Shown piece after piece: positions 9,715 through 18,665 of a stretch of DNA of 64,000 nucleotides (positions are counted from its first letter, which is position 1; every line of letters starts with the position of its first letter). The notes beneath the pieces were generated by a model. The model saw only the letters and a program-made list of their open reading frames with translations, was not told the DNA's origin and did not search any database. A program made the position numbers and the translations under genes. Source of the DNA: Roseobacter fucihabitans (GTDB taxonomy: Bacteria > Pseudomonadota > Alphaproteobacteria > Rhodobacterales > Rhodobacteraceae); assembly GCF_014337925.2 (NCBI RefSeq), contig NZ_CP143423.1, positions 1,084,501 to 1,148,500 of the forward strand. Direction: 5' to 3'.

Positions 9715-10463
9715 GCGGATCGCTGGTCATCGCGGGCCTGGGGCCGGGGGCAGAACATCTGGTCACGCCTGAAGTCCAGGCAGCGCTTGACCTGGCCACG
9801 GATGTGGTCGGCTATATCCCCTATGTGGCGCGGATCCCGACGCGCGCGGGGCTTACGCTCCACGCCAGCGATAATCGCGTGGAAATTGACCGCTCCCGGC
9901 ATGCGCTGGAGATGGCCGCGAACGGTGCGCGCGTCGTGGTGGTGTCCTCGGGCGACCCCGGTGTCTTTGCCATGGCGGCGGCAGTTTTCGAGGCGGTGGA
10001 GGCGGGGCCTGCGCTATGGCGCGATCTCGACATTCGCGTGGCCCCCGGTATCACGGCGATGCTGGCGGCGGCGGCGGCGGTGGGCGCGCCTTTGGGCCAT
10101 GATTTCTGCGCGATCAACCTCAGTGACAATCTCAAACCCTGGGCGGTCATCGAAAAGCGCCTGCGTCTGGCGGCGGAGGCCGATTTCGCCATGGCGTTTT
10201 ACAATCCCCGCTCTAAATCGCGCCCTGAGGGCTTCGTCAAGACACTCGACATCCTGAACGACGCCTGCGGCGACAGCCGCCCGGTGATTTTCGCGCGCGC
10301 GGTCTCCACGCCGGAGCAGCACATCCGCGTTGTACCGCTGCCTCAGGCGCGCCCGGAGATGGCGGATATGCGCACCATGGTGATCGTCGGCTCCTCCACC
10401 ACGCGGTTGATTGAACGCGACGGCGCGCCGATTGTCTATACGCCAAGGTCGCTGGGGGCATGA
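9711..10463 (+). CDS. cobJ: Precorrin-3B C17-methyltransferase CobJ
   Basis: The 250-residue protein begins MSGSLVIAGLGPGAEHLVTP and carries SSGDPGVFAMAA, AINLSDNLKPWAVIEKR and FYNPRSKSR, all hallmarks of CobJ/CbiH. It methylates C17 and drives ring contraction to precorrin-4. Its start overlaps the cobI stop by four bases. Its 3' end overlaps the 3' end of the oppositely transcribed cobK by 28 bases, so convergent transcripts would be complementary there. Confidence 0.95.
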   Translation: MSGSLVIAGLGPGAEHLVTPEVQAALDLATDVVGYIPYVARIPTRAGLTLHASDNRVEIDRSRHALEMAANGARVVVVSSGDPGVFAMAAAVFEAVEAGPALWRDLDIRVAPGITAMLAAAAAVGAPLGHDFCAINLSDNLKPWAVIEKRLRLAAEADFAMAFYNPRSKSRPEGFVKTLDILNDACGDSRPVIFARAVSTPEQHIRVVPLPQARPEMADMRTMVIVGSSTTRLIERDGAPIVYTPRSLGA

Positions 10464-11191
10464 GCGATCCAGTCCAGAACCGCCTGTACCGAATGGACCT
10501 CGCACCGTTCCGGCAGAGTGGGGCGGTCGATCATGATCACCGGCACCCCAACCGCGCGCGCCGCCAGAAGCTTGGCATAGGCTCCAGTCCCGCCCGAATT
10601 CTTGGACACCACCAGCGAGATGCGGTGGTCGCGCATCAGGGCCAGATCGCTCTGCATGCTGAACGGGCCACGATCCACCACGACATGTGTGTCGGGCAGG
10701 GGCGGTGCGATCTCGGGCGGATCAACAAGGCGCAGCAGGTAGAAATGTTGCGGATGGGGCGCGAATTCGGCCAGATGCATCCGGCCAATGGCCAGCATGA
10801 CGCGTTCAGCGGGCCGGTCGAGGGCTGCCACCGCACCGTCCATATCCGCAACCTGGCTCCAGTGATCGCCAGCCTCCGCCATCCAGGGCGCACGGCTCAA
10901 CGCGACCAGCGGCACGCCCGTCTGCGCGCAGGCGGCCACGGCGTTGCGGCTCATCTGGGCGGCAAAGGGATGCGTGGCATCCACCACATGGGTGATGTTT
11001 TGCGCGCGCAGATAGGCACAGAGCCCCGCCACGCCGCCAAACCCGCCGACACGCTGGGGCAGGGGTTGGCGCACCGGGCGGGCCACCCGTCCGGCAAAGG
11101 ATATTGTGCCGTTCAGGCCGGTTTCAGCCAGCGCGCGACAAAGCGCCGTGGCTTCGGTGGTGCCGCCAAGCACAAGCAGGTTTGGTGCCAT
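10436..11191 (-). CDS. cobK: Precorrin-6A reductase CobK, on the opposite strand
   Basis: The 251-residue protein begins MAPNLLVLGGTTEATALC and has the DATHPFAAQMSRNA motif and the C-terminal VSKNSGGTGAYAKLLAAR motif of CobK/CbiJ NADPH-dependent reductases. It reduces precorrin-6A to precorrin-6B. The ORF is open upstream, but the ATG at 11191 gives the family N-terminus. It is embedded antisense between cobJ and cobL. Its start codon shares two bases with the cobL start and its 3' end overlaps cobJ, so it must use a promoter inside cobL or further downstream of it. Confidence 0.94.
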   Translation of the reverse strand: MAPNLLVLGGTTEATALCRALAETGLNGTISFAGRVARPVRQPLPQRVGGFGGVAGLCAYLRAQNITHVVDATHPFAAQMSRNAVAACAQTGVPLVALSRAPWMAEAGDHWSQVADMDGAVAALDRPAERVMLAIGRMHLAEFAPHPQHFYLLRLVDPPEIAPPLPDTHVVVDRGPFSMQSDLALMRDHRISLVVSKNSGGTGAYAKLLAARAVGVPVIMIDRPTLPERCEVHSVQAVLDWIAHAPSDLGV

Positions 11192-12389
11192 GTCTGAGAC
11201 CCCTTGGTTGAGCATCATCGGTTTGGGCGAAGATGGCCTCAAAGGGTTGAGCTGTGCAAGCCGTTCCGCGCTGGAGGCGGCGGAAATCGTGATGGGTCCG
11301 GCGCGCCACATTGGCCTGCTGGAGGGGCTTGCCTGTGAAACCCTCACCTGGCCGGTGCCTTTTGCCGACGGCATCGCGCAATTGATGGGTCTGCGCGGGC
11401 GGCGCGTGGCGGTTTTGGTCTCGGGCGATCCGTTCTGGTACGGGGCCGGGGCCACGCTGGCGCGTCATTTCGCGCCAGGTGAATGGCAGAGCTTTCCGGT
11501 GCCATCTACCTTTGCGCGGGTGGCGAACCATTTGGGCTGGTCGCTGGAAAATACCCGGTGCATCGGGCTGCATGCGGCCCCGCTTGCCCGCTTGCGCCCC
11601 GATCTGGCACCGGGGGTGCGGGTGATCGTCCTGCTGCGCGAAGGGGGGGGCGTGCGTGATCTGGCGACATACCTCGATGCGCAGGGCTACGCTGAAACAA
11701 CACTTACCATTTTCGAAGCCCTAGGCGGGCCGCGCCAACGGATCACCCAAACGCCCGCGCAGGAATTGCCCGATCTGGACTACCAGCATCCCGTCTGTGT
11801 CGCCTGTGATATCGCCGGGCCGGGGCGGGCGATGTCGTGCGCGCGCGGGCAGGCCGATGATTGGTTCGAAAGTGATGGGCAGATCACCAAACGCCCGATC
11901 CGCGCCATGACGCTTTCCGCGCTGGCCCCGGTGCCCTTCGAACACCTCTGGGACATCGGCGGCGGGTCGGGGTCTATCGGGATTGAATGGTTGCTGTGCC
12001 ATCCCAGCCTGCGCGCGAGCACAGTCGAGCCGCGCCCGGAGCGCGCCGCGCGGATTGCCGAGAACGCCGCGCGTCTGGGGGTGGATCATTTGCGCGTGGT
12101 GACAGGGATTGCACCTGATGCCTTGGCCGGACTGGATCGGCCCGATGTGGTGTTCATTGGCGGAGGGTTGTGCGATGATCTACTGCACTGGATTGAGGAA
12201 AACCTCGCCTCCGGCACGCGGCTGGTGGCCAATGCGGTGACGCTGGAAAGCGAAGCCGTGTTGTCAGGCGCGCATGGCCGGCTTGGCGGGGATCTGATGC
12301 GGGTCGCGGTTTCGCGGTCGCACCCTCTGGGAGCGGCGCGCGGCTGGAAAGCCAGCTATCCCATCGTGCAATGGAGTGTGACCCTATGA
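11190..12389 (+). CDS. cobL: Precorrin-6Y C5,15-methyltransferase (decarboxylating) CobL
   Basis: The 399-residue protein has two domains. The N-terminal tetrapyrrole methylase domain (MSETPWLSIIGLGEDGL, VLVSGDPFWYGAG) corresponds to CbiE. The C-terminal Rossmann SAM domain (LWDIGGGSGSIGIEW, VFIGGG) corresponds to CbiT. It methylates C5 and C15 and decarboxylates the C12 acetate. The upstream frame is open into antisense cobK, but the ATG at 11190 matches the family start. Its ribosome site would lie inside cobK. It overlaps cobE as ATGA. Confidence 0.95.
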   Translation: MSETPWLSIIGLGEDGLKGLSCASRSALEAAEIVMGPARHIGLLEGLACETLTWPVPFADGIAQLMGLRGRRVAVLVSGDPFWYGAGATLARHFAPGEWQSFPVPSTFARVANHLGWSLENTRCIGLHAAPLARLRPDLAPGVRVIVLLREGGGVRDLATYLDAQGYAETTLTIFEALGGPRQRITQTPAQELPDLDYQHPVCVACDIAGPGRAMSCARGQADDWFESDGQITKRPIRAMTLSALAPVPFEHLWDIGGGSGSIGIEWLLCHPSLRASTVEPRPERAARIAENAARLGVDHLRVVTGIAPDALAGLDRPDVVFIGGGLCDDLLHWIEENLASGTRLVANAVTLESEAVLSGAHGRLGGDLMRVAVSRSHPLGAARGWKASYPIVQWSVTL

Positions 12390-12754
12390 TCGTCGCGGGT
12401 TTCGGATTTCGCAAAAGCGCAAGTGTTGCCAGCCTGCAGAACGCTTTCGAGCGCGCCTGCGTGGCAGTCGAGCCCGACTATCTGGCAGCGCCCGAGGATA
12501 AAGCCACCGCAGAGGCTTTTCGCCTGTTCGCGGAGGAAATCGGCGTGCCGATCAAAGCAATCCCGCCGGATGTTCTGGCGCGTCAAAACACGCTCACACA
12601 GTCGCAGGTAACGCTAAAGGAACGCGGTATCGGCTCGGTTGCGGAGGCCGCGGCACTGGCCGGAGCGGGGCAGGGCGCGCGTCTGATAACTGAGCGCCAT
12701 ATTTCCGCAGACCGGCTGGCCACCTGCGCGCTTGCCAAAGGGGAAACATCATGA
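12386..12754 (+). CDS. cobE: CobE / CbiG C-terminal domain protein
   Basis: This 122-residue protein matches the CobE family, a free-standing version of the CbiG C-terminal domain. It begins [18 protein letters not shown] and holds the [15 protein letters not shown] motif. Its role in the aerobic pathway is poorly defined; a structural or intermediate-handling role is an inference from its fixed place between cobL and cobM. It overlaps both neighbours by four bases. Confidence 0.87.
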   Translation: MIVAGFGFRKSASVASLQNAFERACVAVEPDYLAAPEDKATAEAFRLFAEEIGVPIKAIPPDVLARQNTLTQSQVTLKERGIGSVAEAAALAGAGQGARLITERHISADRLATCALAKGETS

Positions 12755-13545
12755 CCGTCCATTTCATCGGCGCAGGCCCCGGCGCGCCGGACCTCTTGAC
12801 CCTGCGCGGGCGCGATCTGATCGCCGCTTGTCCTGTGTGCCTTTATGCGGGCTCGCTGGTGCCCGAAGCGATCCTCGCGCATTGCCCGGAGGGTGCGGAA
12901 ATCGTTAATACCGCCGCAATGGCGCTTGATGACATCATCGAGGCGATCCGATTGGCCCATGGTGCGGGCAAGGATATCGCGCGGCTGCACTCTGGTGATC
13001 TGTCGGTCTGGTCGGCCATGGGCGAACAAATGCGCCGCCTGCGCGCCTTGGGAATTCCGGTTTCGGTGACGCCGGGTGTGCCGTCTTTTGCCGCCGCCGC
13101 CGCTACGCTTGGGGCGGAATTGACGCTGCCGGGGCTGGCGCAATCGGTTGTGTTGACGCGGACACAGGGGCGCGCCTCCTCCATGCCACCGGGTGAAACG
13201 CTGGTGAATTTTGCCGCCACCGGGGCCACGCTGGCGATCCACCTGTCTATCCAAAATATCAACGGCGTCGTGGCCGAGCTCTCGCCTGCCTATGGTCCGG
13301 ACTGCCCGGTGGCTGTGGTTTACCGCGCCAGCTGGCCGGATGAACGCATCATTCGCGCCACCCTGGGCGACATCGCGGGTCGTTTGGACGCGGGCATCAC
13401 CCGCACGGCCTTGATCCTGGTCGGCCCGGCGCTGGCGGGCGAAGGGTTTGACGAAAGCTGCCTTTACGCTGCCGATTATGACCGCCGATACCGCCCACAA
13501 AGCGCTGAAAGCCCCTGGGCAAGCTGGAGCCACAACGATGACTGA
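12751..13545 (+). CDS. cobM: Precorrin-4 C11-methyltransferase CobM
   Basis: The 264-residue protein shows [20 protein letters not shown], the [14 protein letters not shown] segment that is diagnostic for CobM/CbiF, and [16 protein letters not shown]. It methylates precorrin-4 at C11 to form precorrin-5. The last residues (WSHNDD) overlap the cobB start by eight bases. Confidence 0.95.
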   Translation: MTVHFIGAGPGAPDLLTLRGRDLIAACPVCLYAGSLVPEAILAHCPEGAEIVNTAAMALDDIIEAIRLAHGAGKDIARLHSGDLSVWSAMGEQMRRLRALGIPVSVTPGVPSFAAAAATLGAELTLPGLAQSVVLTRTQGRASSMPPGETLVNFAATGATLAIHLSIQNINGVVAELSPAYGPDCPVAVVYRASWPDERIIRATLGDIAGRLDAGITRTALILVGPALAGEGFDESCLYAADYDRRYRPQSAESPWASWSHNDD

Positions 13546-14857
13546 TATGCCGGGGATCATGATATCCGCACCCTCCTCGGGGACGGGGAAAACCACTGTG
13601 ATGCTGGGGCTTTTACGCGCTTTGGCAGATGACGGGCTGCATGTGCAGGCGTTTAAATCCGGGCCTGATTACATTGACCCGGCCTTTCATCATGCGGCCA
13701 GCGGGCGTGCGTCGTTTAATCTGGATACATGGGCGATGGGGCCTGATTTGCTGGCCGGGATATCGCAACAGGCGGTGGGTGCACAGATCTGCGTCGCCGA
13801 AGGTTCGATGGGCCTGTATGACGGGGTCGCCACGCGCGGACAAAGCGGCTTTGGCAGCAGTGCCGAAACCGCACAGCGCATGGGGTGGCCGGTGGTTCTG
13901 GTGGTCGATGTCAGCGGTCAGGCGCAATCGGCCGCCGCCACCGCCATGGGGTTTCGCGCCTATAACCCGGATGTGCCCTTTGCCGGGGTGATCCTGAACC
14001 GCTGTGCCTCGCCGCGCCATGAACGGCTGGCGCGTCTGGGTATGGATAAGGCGGGCATGAAGGTGCTGGGCGTGTTGCCACGGCGCGGTGATCTGACCCT
14101 GCCGGAGCGACATTTGGGCCTTATTCAAGCGGTCGAACACCCCGATCTGGAGGCGGCGATTGCCGGATATGCCAAGTTCTTGCGCGAGCATGTGGATATC
14201 GACGCGATCCGCGCCGCGACCCGCGGGTCCATTCCGGATCATGCCACCGCAAAGCTGCCCACTCCCCCGGCACAGCGTATTGCCCTGGCGCGGGATGCGG
14301 CGTTTTCCTTTACCTATCCGCATGTGCTGGCGGGCTGGCGCGCGGCGGGGGCTGAAATCCTGCCGTTCTCGCCGCTGGCCAATGAGGCCCCGGACGCGTC
14401 GGCTGATCTCGTCTGGCTGCCGGGTGGGTATCCCGAATTACACGGTGGTACATTAGCTGCGGCGGGTAACTTCCTGTCATCGCTTAAGAAACATGCCAAA
14501 ACGAAACCCGTGCACGGCGAATGTGGGGGCTACATGGCGCTGGGTCAAACGCTGATCGACAAGGAGGGCGTGGCCCACCGGATGGCCGGGCTGCTTGGCC
14601 TCGTCACCAGCTATGAAAAGCGCAAATTCCACCTTGGCTATCGTCGCGCCCTGCCGGATGCCCCGCTGCCCGGATATGGCGTCGGTGCGGCGCTGCGGGG
14701 TCATGAGTTCCACTACTCCACCATTCTCGAACAGCCCGACGCACCCTTGGCAAAGGTCGCGGATGCCGATGGCAATGCGGTGCCGGAAACCGGGTCCTAC
14801 CGGGGCAATGTGACGGGGACGTTCTTCCATCTGATCACGGCGGAAGAGGGCGCATGA
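13538..14857 (+). CDS. cobB: Hydrogenobyrinic/cobyrinic acid a,c-diamide synthase CobB (CbiA type)
   Basis: The 439-residue protein combines an ATP-binding N-terminal domain ([36 protein letters not shown]) and a C-terminal class I glutamine amidotransferase domain with the nucleophile in [11 protein letters not shown]. It amidates the a and c side chains with glutamine and ATP, making the substrate for CobN. The ATG at 13538 is used because GGAG precedes it and [15 protein letters not shown] is the family start; upstream methionines lie inside cobM. Confidence 0.94.
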   Translation: MTDMPGIMISAPSSGTGKTTVMLGLLRALADDGLHVQAFKSGPDYIDPAFHHAASGRASFNLDTWAMGPDLLAGISQQAVGAQICVAEGSMGLYDGVATRGQSGFGSSAETAQRMGWPVVLVVDVSGQAQSAAATAMGFRAYNPDVPFAGVILNRCASPRHERLARLGMDKAGMKVLGVLPRRGDLTLPERHLGLIQAVEHPDLEAAIAGYAKFLREHVDIDAIRAATRGSIPDHATAKLPTPPAQRIALARDAAFSFTYPHVLAGWRAAGAEILPFSPLANEAPDASADLVWLPGGYPELHGGTLAAAGNFLSSLKKHAKTKPVHGECGGYMALGQTLIDKEGVAHRMAGLLGLVTSYEKRKFHLGYRRALPDAPLPGYGVGAALRGHEFHYSTILEQPDAPLAKVADADGNAVPETGSYRGNVTGTFFHLITAEEGA

Positions 14858-15573
14858 GTGGCTTTGTCAGCTTTGTCGGCTCCGGGCCGGGGGATCCTGA
14901 ACTGCTGACCCTCAAGGCCGTGGATCGTCTGAAACGCGCGGATGCGGTGCTTTTTGATGACCTTTCTTCGGGTCCCATCCTGGCGCATGCGCGCAGCGGT
15001 GCGGACCTCGTCGGGGTCGGTAAACGCGCCGGGCGGCCTTCGCCAAACCAGCGTCACGTCAGCCGGTTGCTGGTTGAATATGCACAATTGGATCAAAGGG
15101 TTGTGCGCCTTAAGTCAGGTGATTCCGGGCTGTTTGGCCGGCTGGAAGAGGAGCTGGTCGCGCTCAAGGAGGCCGGCATCCCTTATGAGATCATCCCCGG
15201 TGTCCCTTCGGCCTTTGCGGCGGCGGCGGCGGTGGGCATTCCGCTGACGCGGCGCATGACCGCGCGGCGCGTGCAATTTGTGACCGGTCATGACGTGACC
15301 GGCGCATTGCCGCAGGACCTTAATCTTGACGCTTTGGCGGACCCTTTCGCCTCCACGGTCGTGTTCATGGGCAAGCGCACGTTTCCGGGTCTGGCGCGCG
15401 CGCTTATCGCCAAGGGCCTGCCCCAGGATACGCCCGCGATTCTGGCCGAAGCCGTCAGCAGCCCTGATCAAACCCTGACGCGCAGTACGATCGCCGAACT
15501 GGCCAGAACACTGGAACAGGAAATCGGTGAAAAACCGGCTTTGATCCTCTATGGGCCGTTTGCGCAAAGTTGA
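14854..15573 (+). CDS. cobA: Uroporphyrinogen-III C-methyltransferase CobA (SUMT)
   Basis: The 239-residue enzyme starts [19 protein letters not shown] and has VLFDDLSSGPIL, GKRAGRPSPNQ, RLKSGDSGLFGRLEEE and PGVPSAFAAAA, the usual SUMT signature with one domain only. It methylates uroporphyrinogen III at C2 and C7 to precorrin-2. Here it carries no CysG oxidase/chelatase part. It overlaps cobB by four bases and ends the first cob operon segment; the second riboswitch starts about 50 bases downstream. Confidence 0.93.
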   Translation: MSGFVSFVGSGPGDPELLTLKAVDRLKRADAVLFDDLSSGPILAHARSGADLVGVGKRAGRPSPNQRHVSRLLVEYAQLDQRVVRLKSGDSGLFGRLEEELVALKEAGIPYEIIPGVPSAFAAAAAVGIPLTRRMTARRVQFVTGHDVTGALPQDLNLDALADPFASTVVFMGKRTFPGLARALIAKGLPQDTPAILAEAVSSPDQTLTRSTIAELARTLEQEIGEKPALILYGPFAQS

Positions 15574-15621
15574 GAGTCGTTTTTTTCTTGTTCGCGCGGG
15601 CCGAACAGAGATAACAATAAG

Positions 15622-15776
15622 ACACGGTGCCATATTCTGTGGCTGAAAAGGGAACCGGGTGTGAGCCCCGGACTGCCCCCGCAACTGTAAGCGGCGAGCG
15701 CAACGGTAAGACCACTGGCCATACGGCTGGGAAGGACCCGCGCGCTGCGACCCGCAAGTCAGGAGACCTGCCGTAC
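15622..15776 (+). promoter_or_regulatory. Cobalamin (AdoCbl) riboswitch 2
   Basis: This is a near-textbook B12 riboswitch. The blocks are ACGGTGCCAT near 15623, CTGAAAAGGGAA near 15642, GCCCCCGCAACTGTAAGCGG near 15675, CCACTGG near 15711, GGGAAGG near 15729 and the B12 box GTCAGGAGACCTGCC near 15758. It sits 65 bases before the CbiM-like gene. It should give that gene its own AdoCbl-dependent control, separate from the upstream operon. Confidence 0.96.
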
Positions 15777-15841
15777 CAAATCATAGCCCGCGATATCGCG
15801 GATCATTCGCTGCCGGAGGGGCAGCTCAGAAAGGAACACAC

Positions 15842-16519
15842 ATGCACATCGAACCAGGGATCGTAGACGGGGCCAAAATGGCATTGGCCTATACCACTGC
15901 CGCGGGTGCCGCAGGTTATACCGCCAAACTGGCGTGGGATGATCTCGCCAAGAGCAACATGGGTTCATTTGCGCTGCGCACGGCGATCGCGACCATCGGT
16001 ACATTCATTTTCTTCGAAATCCTGCCGCATTTCCCGGTTGGCGTGTCTGAGGTGCACTTCATTCTCGGGACCACGCTGTTCCTGTTGATGGGGGCCGCTC
16101 CGGCTGCTTTGGGTCTGGCGCTTGGTCTGTTGGTGCAGGGGACCTTCTTTGCGCCCAGCGACATGCCGATGTTCTTCGTCAATGTGACCACCTTGCTGGT
16201 GCCGCTCTTTGCGATGCACGCTGTGGCCAGCCGCTTCATCCCTGAGGACAAGGCCTATGTTGATCTGGCCTATTCGGATGTGCTGAAACTCTCCGCGCTC
16301 TATCAGGGTGGTGTCGTTGCCTGGGTCGCTTTCTGGGTGTTTTATGGCCAGGGCGTCAGCGTCGATGCCTTCCAGTCGGTCGCAACCTTCGGTGCCGCTT
16401 ACATGCTGGTCCTGCTGATCGAACCGATTGCTGATCTGGGTGCGCTTGCCGGTGCCAAGGCGATCCGGTCGGGCAAGCTCAAGGGCCTCTTCACGCAGCG
16501 CCTTTACAACGCCGCGTAA
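15842..16519 (+). CDS. CbiM-like cobalt-uptake membrane protein
   Basis: The 225-residue protein has about six hydrophobic segments. Its extreme N-terminus MHIEPGIVDGAK resembles the MHI-x-(E/D)G start of CbiM, where the second-position histidine helps bind Co(II). The position just after a B12 riboswitch and among cob genes fits cobalt or corrinoid uptake. The typical CbiN, CbiQ and CbiO partners are not in the window, so whether it acts alone or with distant partners is unknown. The ribosome site AAAGGAA precedes the ATG. A terminator follows it. Confidence 0.72.
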   Translation: MHIEPGIVDGAKMALAYTTAAGAAGYTAKLAWDDLAKSNMGSFALRTAIATIGTFIFFEILPHFPVGVSEVHFILGTTLFLLMGAAPAALGLALGLLVQGTFFAPSDMPMFFVNVTTLLVPLFAMHAVASRFIPEDKAYVDLAYSDVLKLSALYQGGVVAWVAFWVFYGQGVSVDAFQSVATFGAAYMLVLLIEPIADLGALAGAKAIRSGKLKGLFTQRLYNAA

Positions 16520-16535
16520 GCCATTGAAAAAAAAT

Positions 16536-16569
16536 AATCCTGGGTCCCTCGCGGGGTCCGGGATTTTTT
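16536..16569 (+). terminator. Rho-independent terminator after the CbiM-like gene
   Basis: A 13-bp stem (including G-T pairs) runs from 16536-16548 to 16553-16565 around a four-base loop and ends in a run of T. It separates the riboswitch-controlled gene from cobF, so cobF probably depends on read-through or a promoter of its own. Confidence 0.85.
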
Positions 16570-16583
16570 GTGAGGTTTTGCCT

Positions 16584-17345
16584 GTGATTGATACGCTCTG
16601 GCTTGTTGGCATTGGCACCGGCGCACCGGATCATGTCACCGGACAAGGCATGGCGGCGCTGCGCGAGGCTGCGGTTATTCTGGTGCCGCATAAGGGCGCG
16701 GGCAAGGATGATCTGGCCGAGATCCGCCACCGCATCATTGCCGCCAGCGGATCACAGGCAGAAGTCATCGCGTTTGAATACCCGGTGCGCGACCCGGCTT
16801 TGCCATACCTTGAACGGGTGGCGCGCTGGCATGATGAAATTGCGCGGCGTTGGCAGGGTGCGGCCAGCACGCGGCACGCGGCGGGGCCTGTCGCGCTTCT
16901 GGTTTGGGGCGATCCATCGCTTTATGACAGCACGTTGCGCATCGCGGAGCGTCTTGAGCCGAAACCCGCCATGCGCGTCGTGCCGGGGATCACGGCCATT
17001 CAGGCGCTGACGGCGGCCCATGCCATTCCGCTCAATGGCCTCAACGCGCCGGTTCTGATCACGACGGGCCGACAGTTGCGCGATCACGGCTGGCCAGAAG
17101 GCGCGCGGCGCGTGGTTGTCATGCTGGACGCCGAGGCGAGTTTTCAGGCGGTTGGTATGGAAGACCTCACAATCTGGTGGGGGGCTTACCTGGGGATGGC
17201 CGAAGAGATACTCGATCACGGTCTTGTGCGTGATGTCGGCGCGCGGATCCTGGAAAAACGGCATAGGGCCAGAAGCCGCCACGGCTGGATCATGGATACG
17301 TATCTGTTGAGTATCGAGGAGGAGCGGTCGGTCAAAGGCAGCTGA
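16584..17345 (+). CDS. cobF: Precorrin-6A synthase (deacetylating) CobF
   Basis: The 253-residue protein begins with GTG and reads MIDTLWLVGIGTGAPDHVTGQG; it then has PHKGAGKDDLAEIR and LLVWGDPSLYDSTLR, which match CobF. It methylates C1 and removes acetate, forming precorrin-6A. The frame is open upstream through the terminator, so the GTG at 16584 with GAGG eight bases before it is the likely start. It is the last recognisable gene of the cobalamin block; the region beyond is eroded. Confidence 0.92.
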   Translation: MIDTLWLVGIGTGAPDHVTGQGMAALREAAVILVPHKGAGKDDLAEIRHRIIAASGSQAEVIAFEYPVRDPALPYLERVARWHDEIARRWQGAASTRHAAGPVALLVWGDPSLYDSTLRIAERLEPKPAMRVVPGITAIQALTAAHAIPLNGLNAPVLITTGRQLRDHGWPEGARRVVVMLDAEASFQAVGMEDLTIWWGAYLGMAEEILDHGLVRDVGARILEKRHRARSRHGWIMDTYLLSIEEERSVKGS

Positions 17346-17482
17346 AGGGGTGCATCGCCGGTACGACGCCTGGTTGAATGCCGTCGTTAATGTCATTTGG
17401 GCCATCTCGAAAGTTAAACGTGACCTGATCCGTGAACGTCCTCAACCTGGCTTGGACAGGCGGCACGAAACCGCGACAGGTC
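17346..17482. other. Unassigned junction sequence between cobF and the OLD relic
   Basis: No gene is recognisable here. The reading frame of the OLD-like relic stops resembling the family at about 17482, so this stretch lies beyond a rearrangement breakpoint. The last 18 or so residues of the chimeric frame ending at 17442 are encoded here and look like chance sequence. Confidence 0.4.
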
Positions 17483-17754
17483 CAAACAGCCTCTTGACGG
17501 AGCCCTCTACAAGAATGACGGCATCCGCGAAGAACAGATCGCAGTGGGTTAACTTTAGATACTTTTGTAGGAAGGTGATGACCTCAGTCGGGTCAACCGC
17601 ATTGCCTTCATCGTCGGTTTCCTCCGGCGAAAAGTCCCTGAGGCTATGAATAGTCGTAAGGTCTAGCTTCGCTGGTTCGTCATCTGGGGAAGCCTCTTCA
17701 GAGCAACGCCGGAAATACCGAACTTTCGCGAAATCCACAGTGTCAAGAATGTGA

Positions 17755-17762
17755 GACGAGTC
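17755..17762. repeat. Left copy of the 8-bp target-site duplication of the IS66-family element
   Basis: GACGAGTC directly abuts the left inverted repeat; the identical octamer is at 19149-19156 on the other side. Eight bases is the normal duplication length for IS66 elements. Removing the element and one copy restores the OLD-family reading frame. Confidence 0.88.
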
Positions 17763-18365
17763 GTAAGCGGTGCTTTGTCCCCACGTTGACCAGTTGATCG
17801 TCTTTTTGGGCTTCCAGCGTTTTGCCAGCTTGAGCGCTTGGAAGCGCAGTTCGTCTTCTTGGGGCGTGTCTGGGTCGAACACGCCGCCGTACCATTCTGT
17901 GAGATTTGCGTGCTCGGGGTGTTTGGGGTCAGCCATCGCCTCGAGGAACTCTTCGTATCCGGGGAAGCCGCCCACATCTTCTGGCGGGCATCGACCTGAG
18001 ATGTCAGTCAGGCGGGGATACAGATCGCCCGGTTTGGCGTCGGTGAACGCCCCGATTTGCAGCCTGTGTTCCCAGCTGTCACTGAAGTCATAGATATAGC
18101 GAATGCTGCGCGCGCCGCTGTCCTCGAGCACCTCGGTCAATGTGGTTTTGTTGGCAGGCAGATCATCGCCACCAAAGTCCGGATCGGGCAGCCCCTAGGT
18201 CGCGCCCTCTGCCTCGAACATATAAAGATGGGAGCTGGTCCAGCCCATGGCGGCCTGCAGCGTCAGGTGCAGGCGGTCGAGGCGGATGTCAGTGGGCACC
18301 TGCAGTGTGCGGGTGACGGCGGGCTCGATATACTCAAGCGCGACCTTGATTTCGATGATGCTCAC
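17763..18365 (-). pseudogene. Passenger gene, plasmid pRiA4b ORF-3-like, with an in-frame amber codon
   Basis: From a GTG at 18365 the product starts MSIIEIKVALEYIEPAVTR and matches the pRiA4b ORF-3 family (WTSSHLYMFEAEG, IRYIYDFSDSWEHRLQI, PPEDVGGFPGYEEF). A TAG at codon 57 (18195-18197) interrupts it in the frame, just before LPDPDFGGDD, where the family often has a tyrosine. The remainder has no stop of its own: it reads through the inverted repeat and into the OLD-family fragment, forming a chimeric frame that ends at 17442. The molecular function of the family is unknown. Confidence 0.75.
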
Positions 18366-18590
18366 GGCTGCTCCCCTTCCGACATGACCCGTTGTAGTTC
18401 CATGGCAGCAGTGCGTCGATATCGGATTGTTTATGTCCGTTGACGATCGCTGAGAGCGTGTCGGTCAGATAGGCATACGGATCGACGTCGTTGAGCTTAC
18501 AGGTCTCGATCAGGGAGGCAATGACGCCCCAGTTTGCGGCCCCTGCATCGTGACCCGCAAAGAGCGCATTCTTGCGGTTCAGGGCGATAA
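18366..18590 (-). pseudogene. C-terminal remnant of IS66 TnpC transposase
   Basis: The frame reads ALNRKNALFAGHDAGAAN and then WGVIASLIETCKLNDVDPYAY, which is the conserved C-terminal end of IS66 TnpC. The DDE catalytic domain upstream is missing. The junction with the tnpB start at about 18590 marks a large internal deletion. Confidence 0.8.
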
Positions 18591-18665
18591 CCCCTCATGC
18601 CCCTTGCGGAAGTCCACAGGTTTGGTCGCCACCATGATCCGCACACGATTTGATATTAGTATCAT
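18590..18665 (-). pseudogene. N-terminal remnant of IS66 TnpB
   Basis: The ATG at 18665 overlaps the tnpA stop, as in intact IS66 elements. The frame reads MILISNRVRIMVATKPVDFRK and then meets the deletion junction after about 25 codons. Confidence 0.7.
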
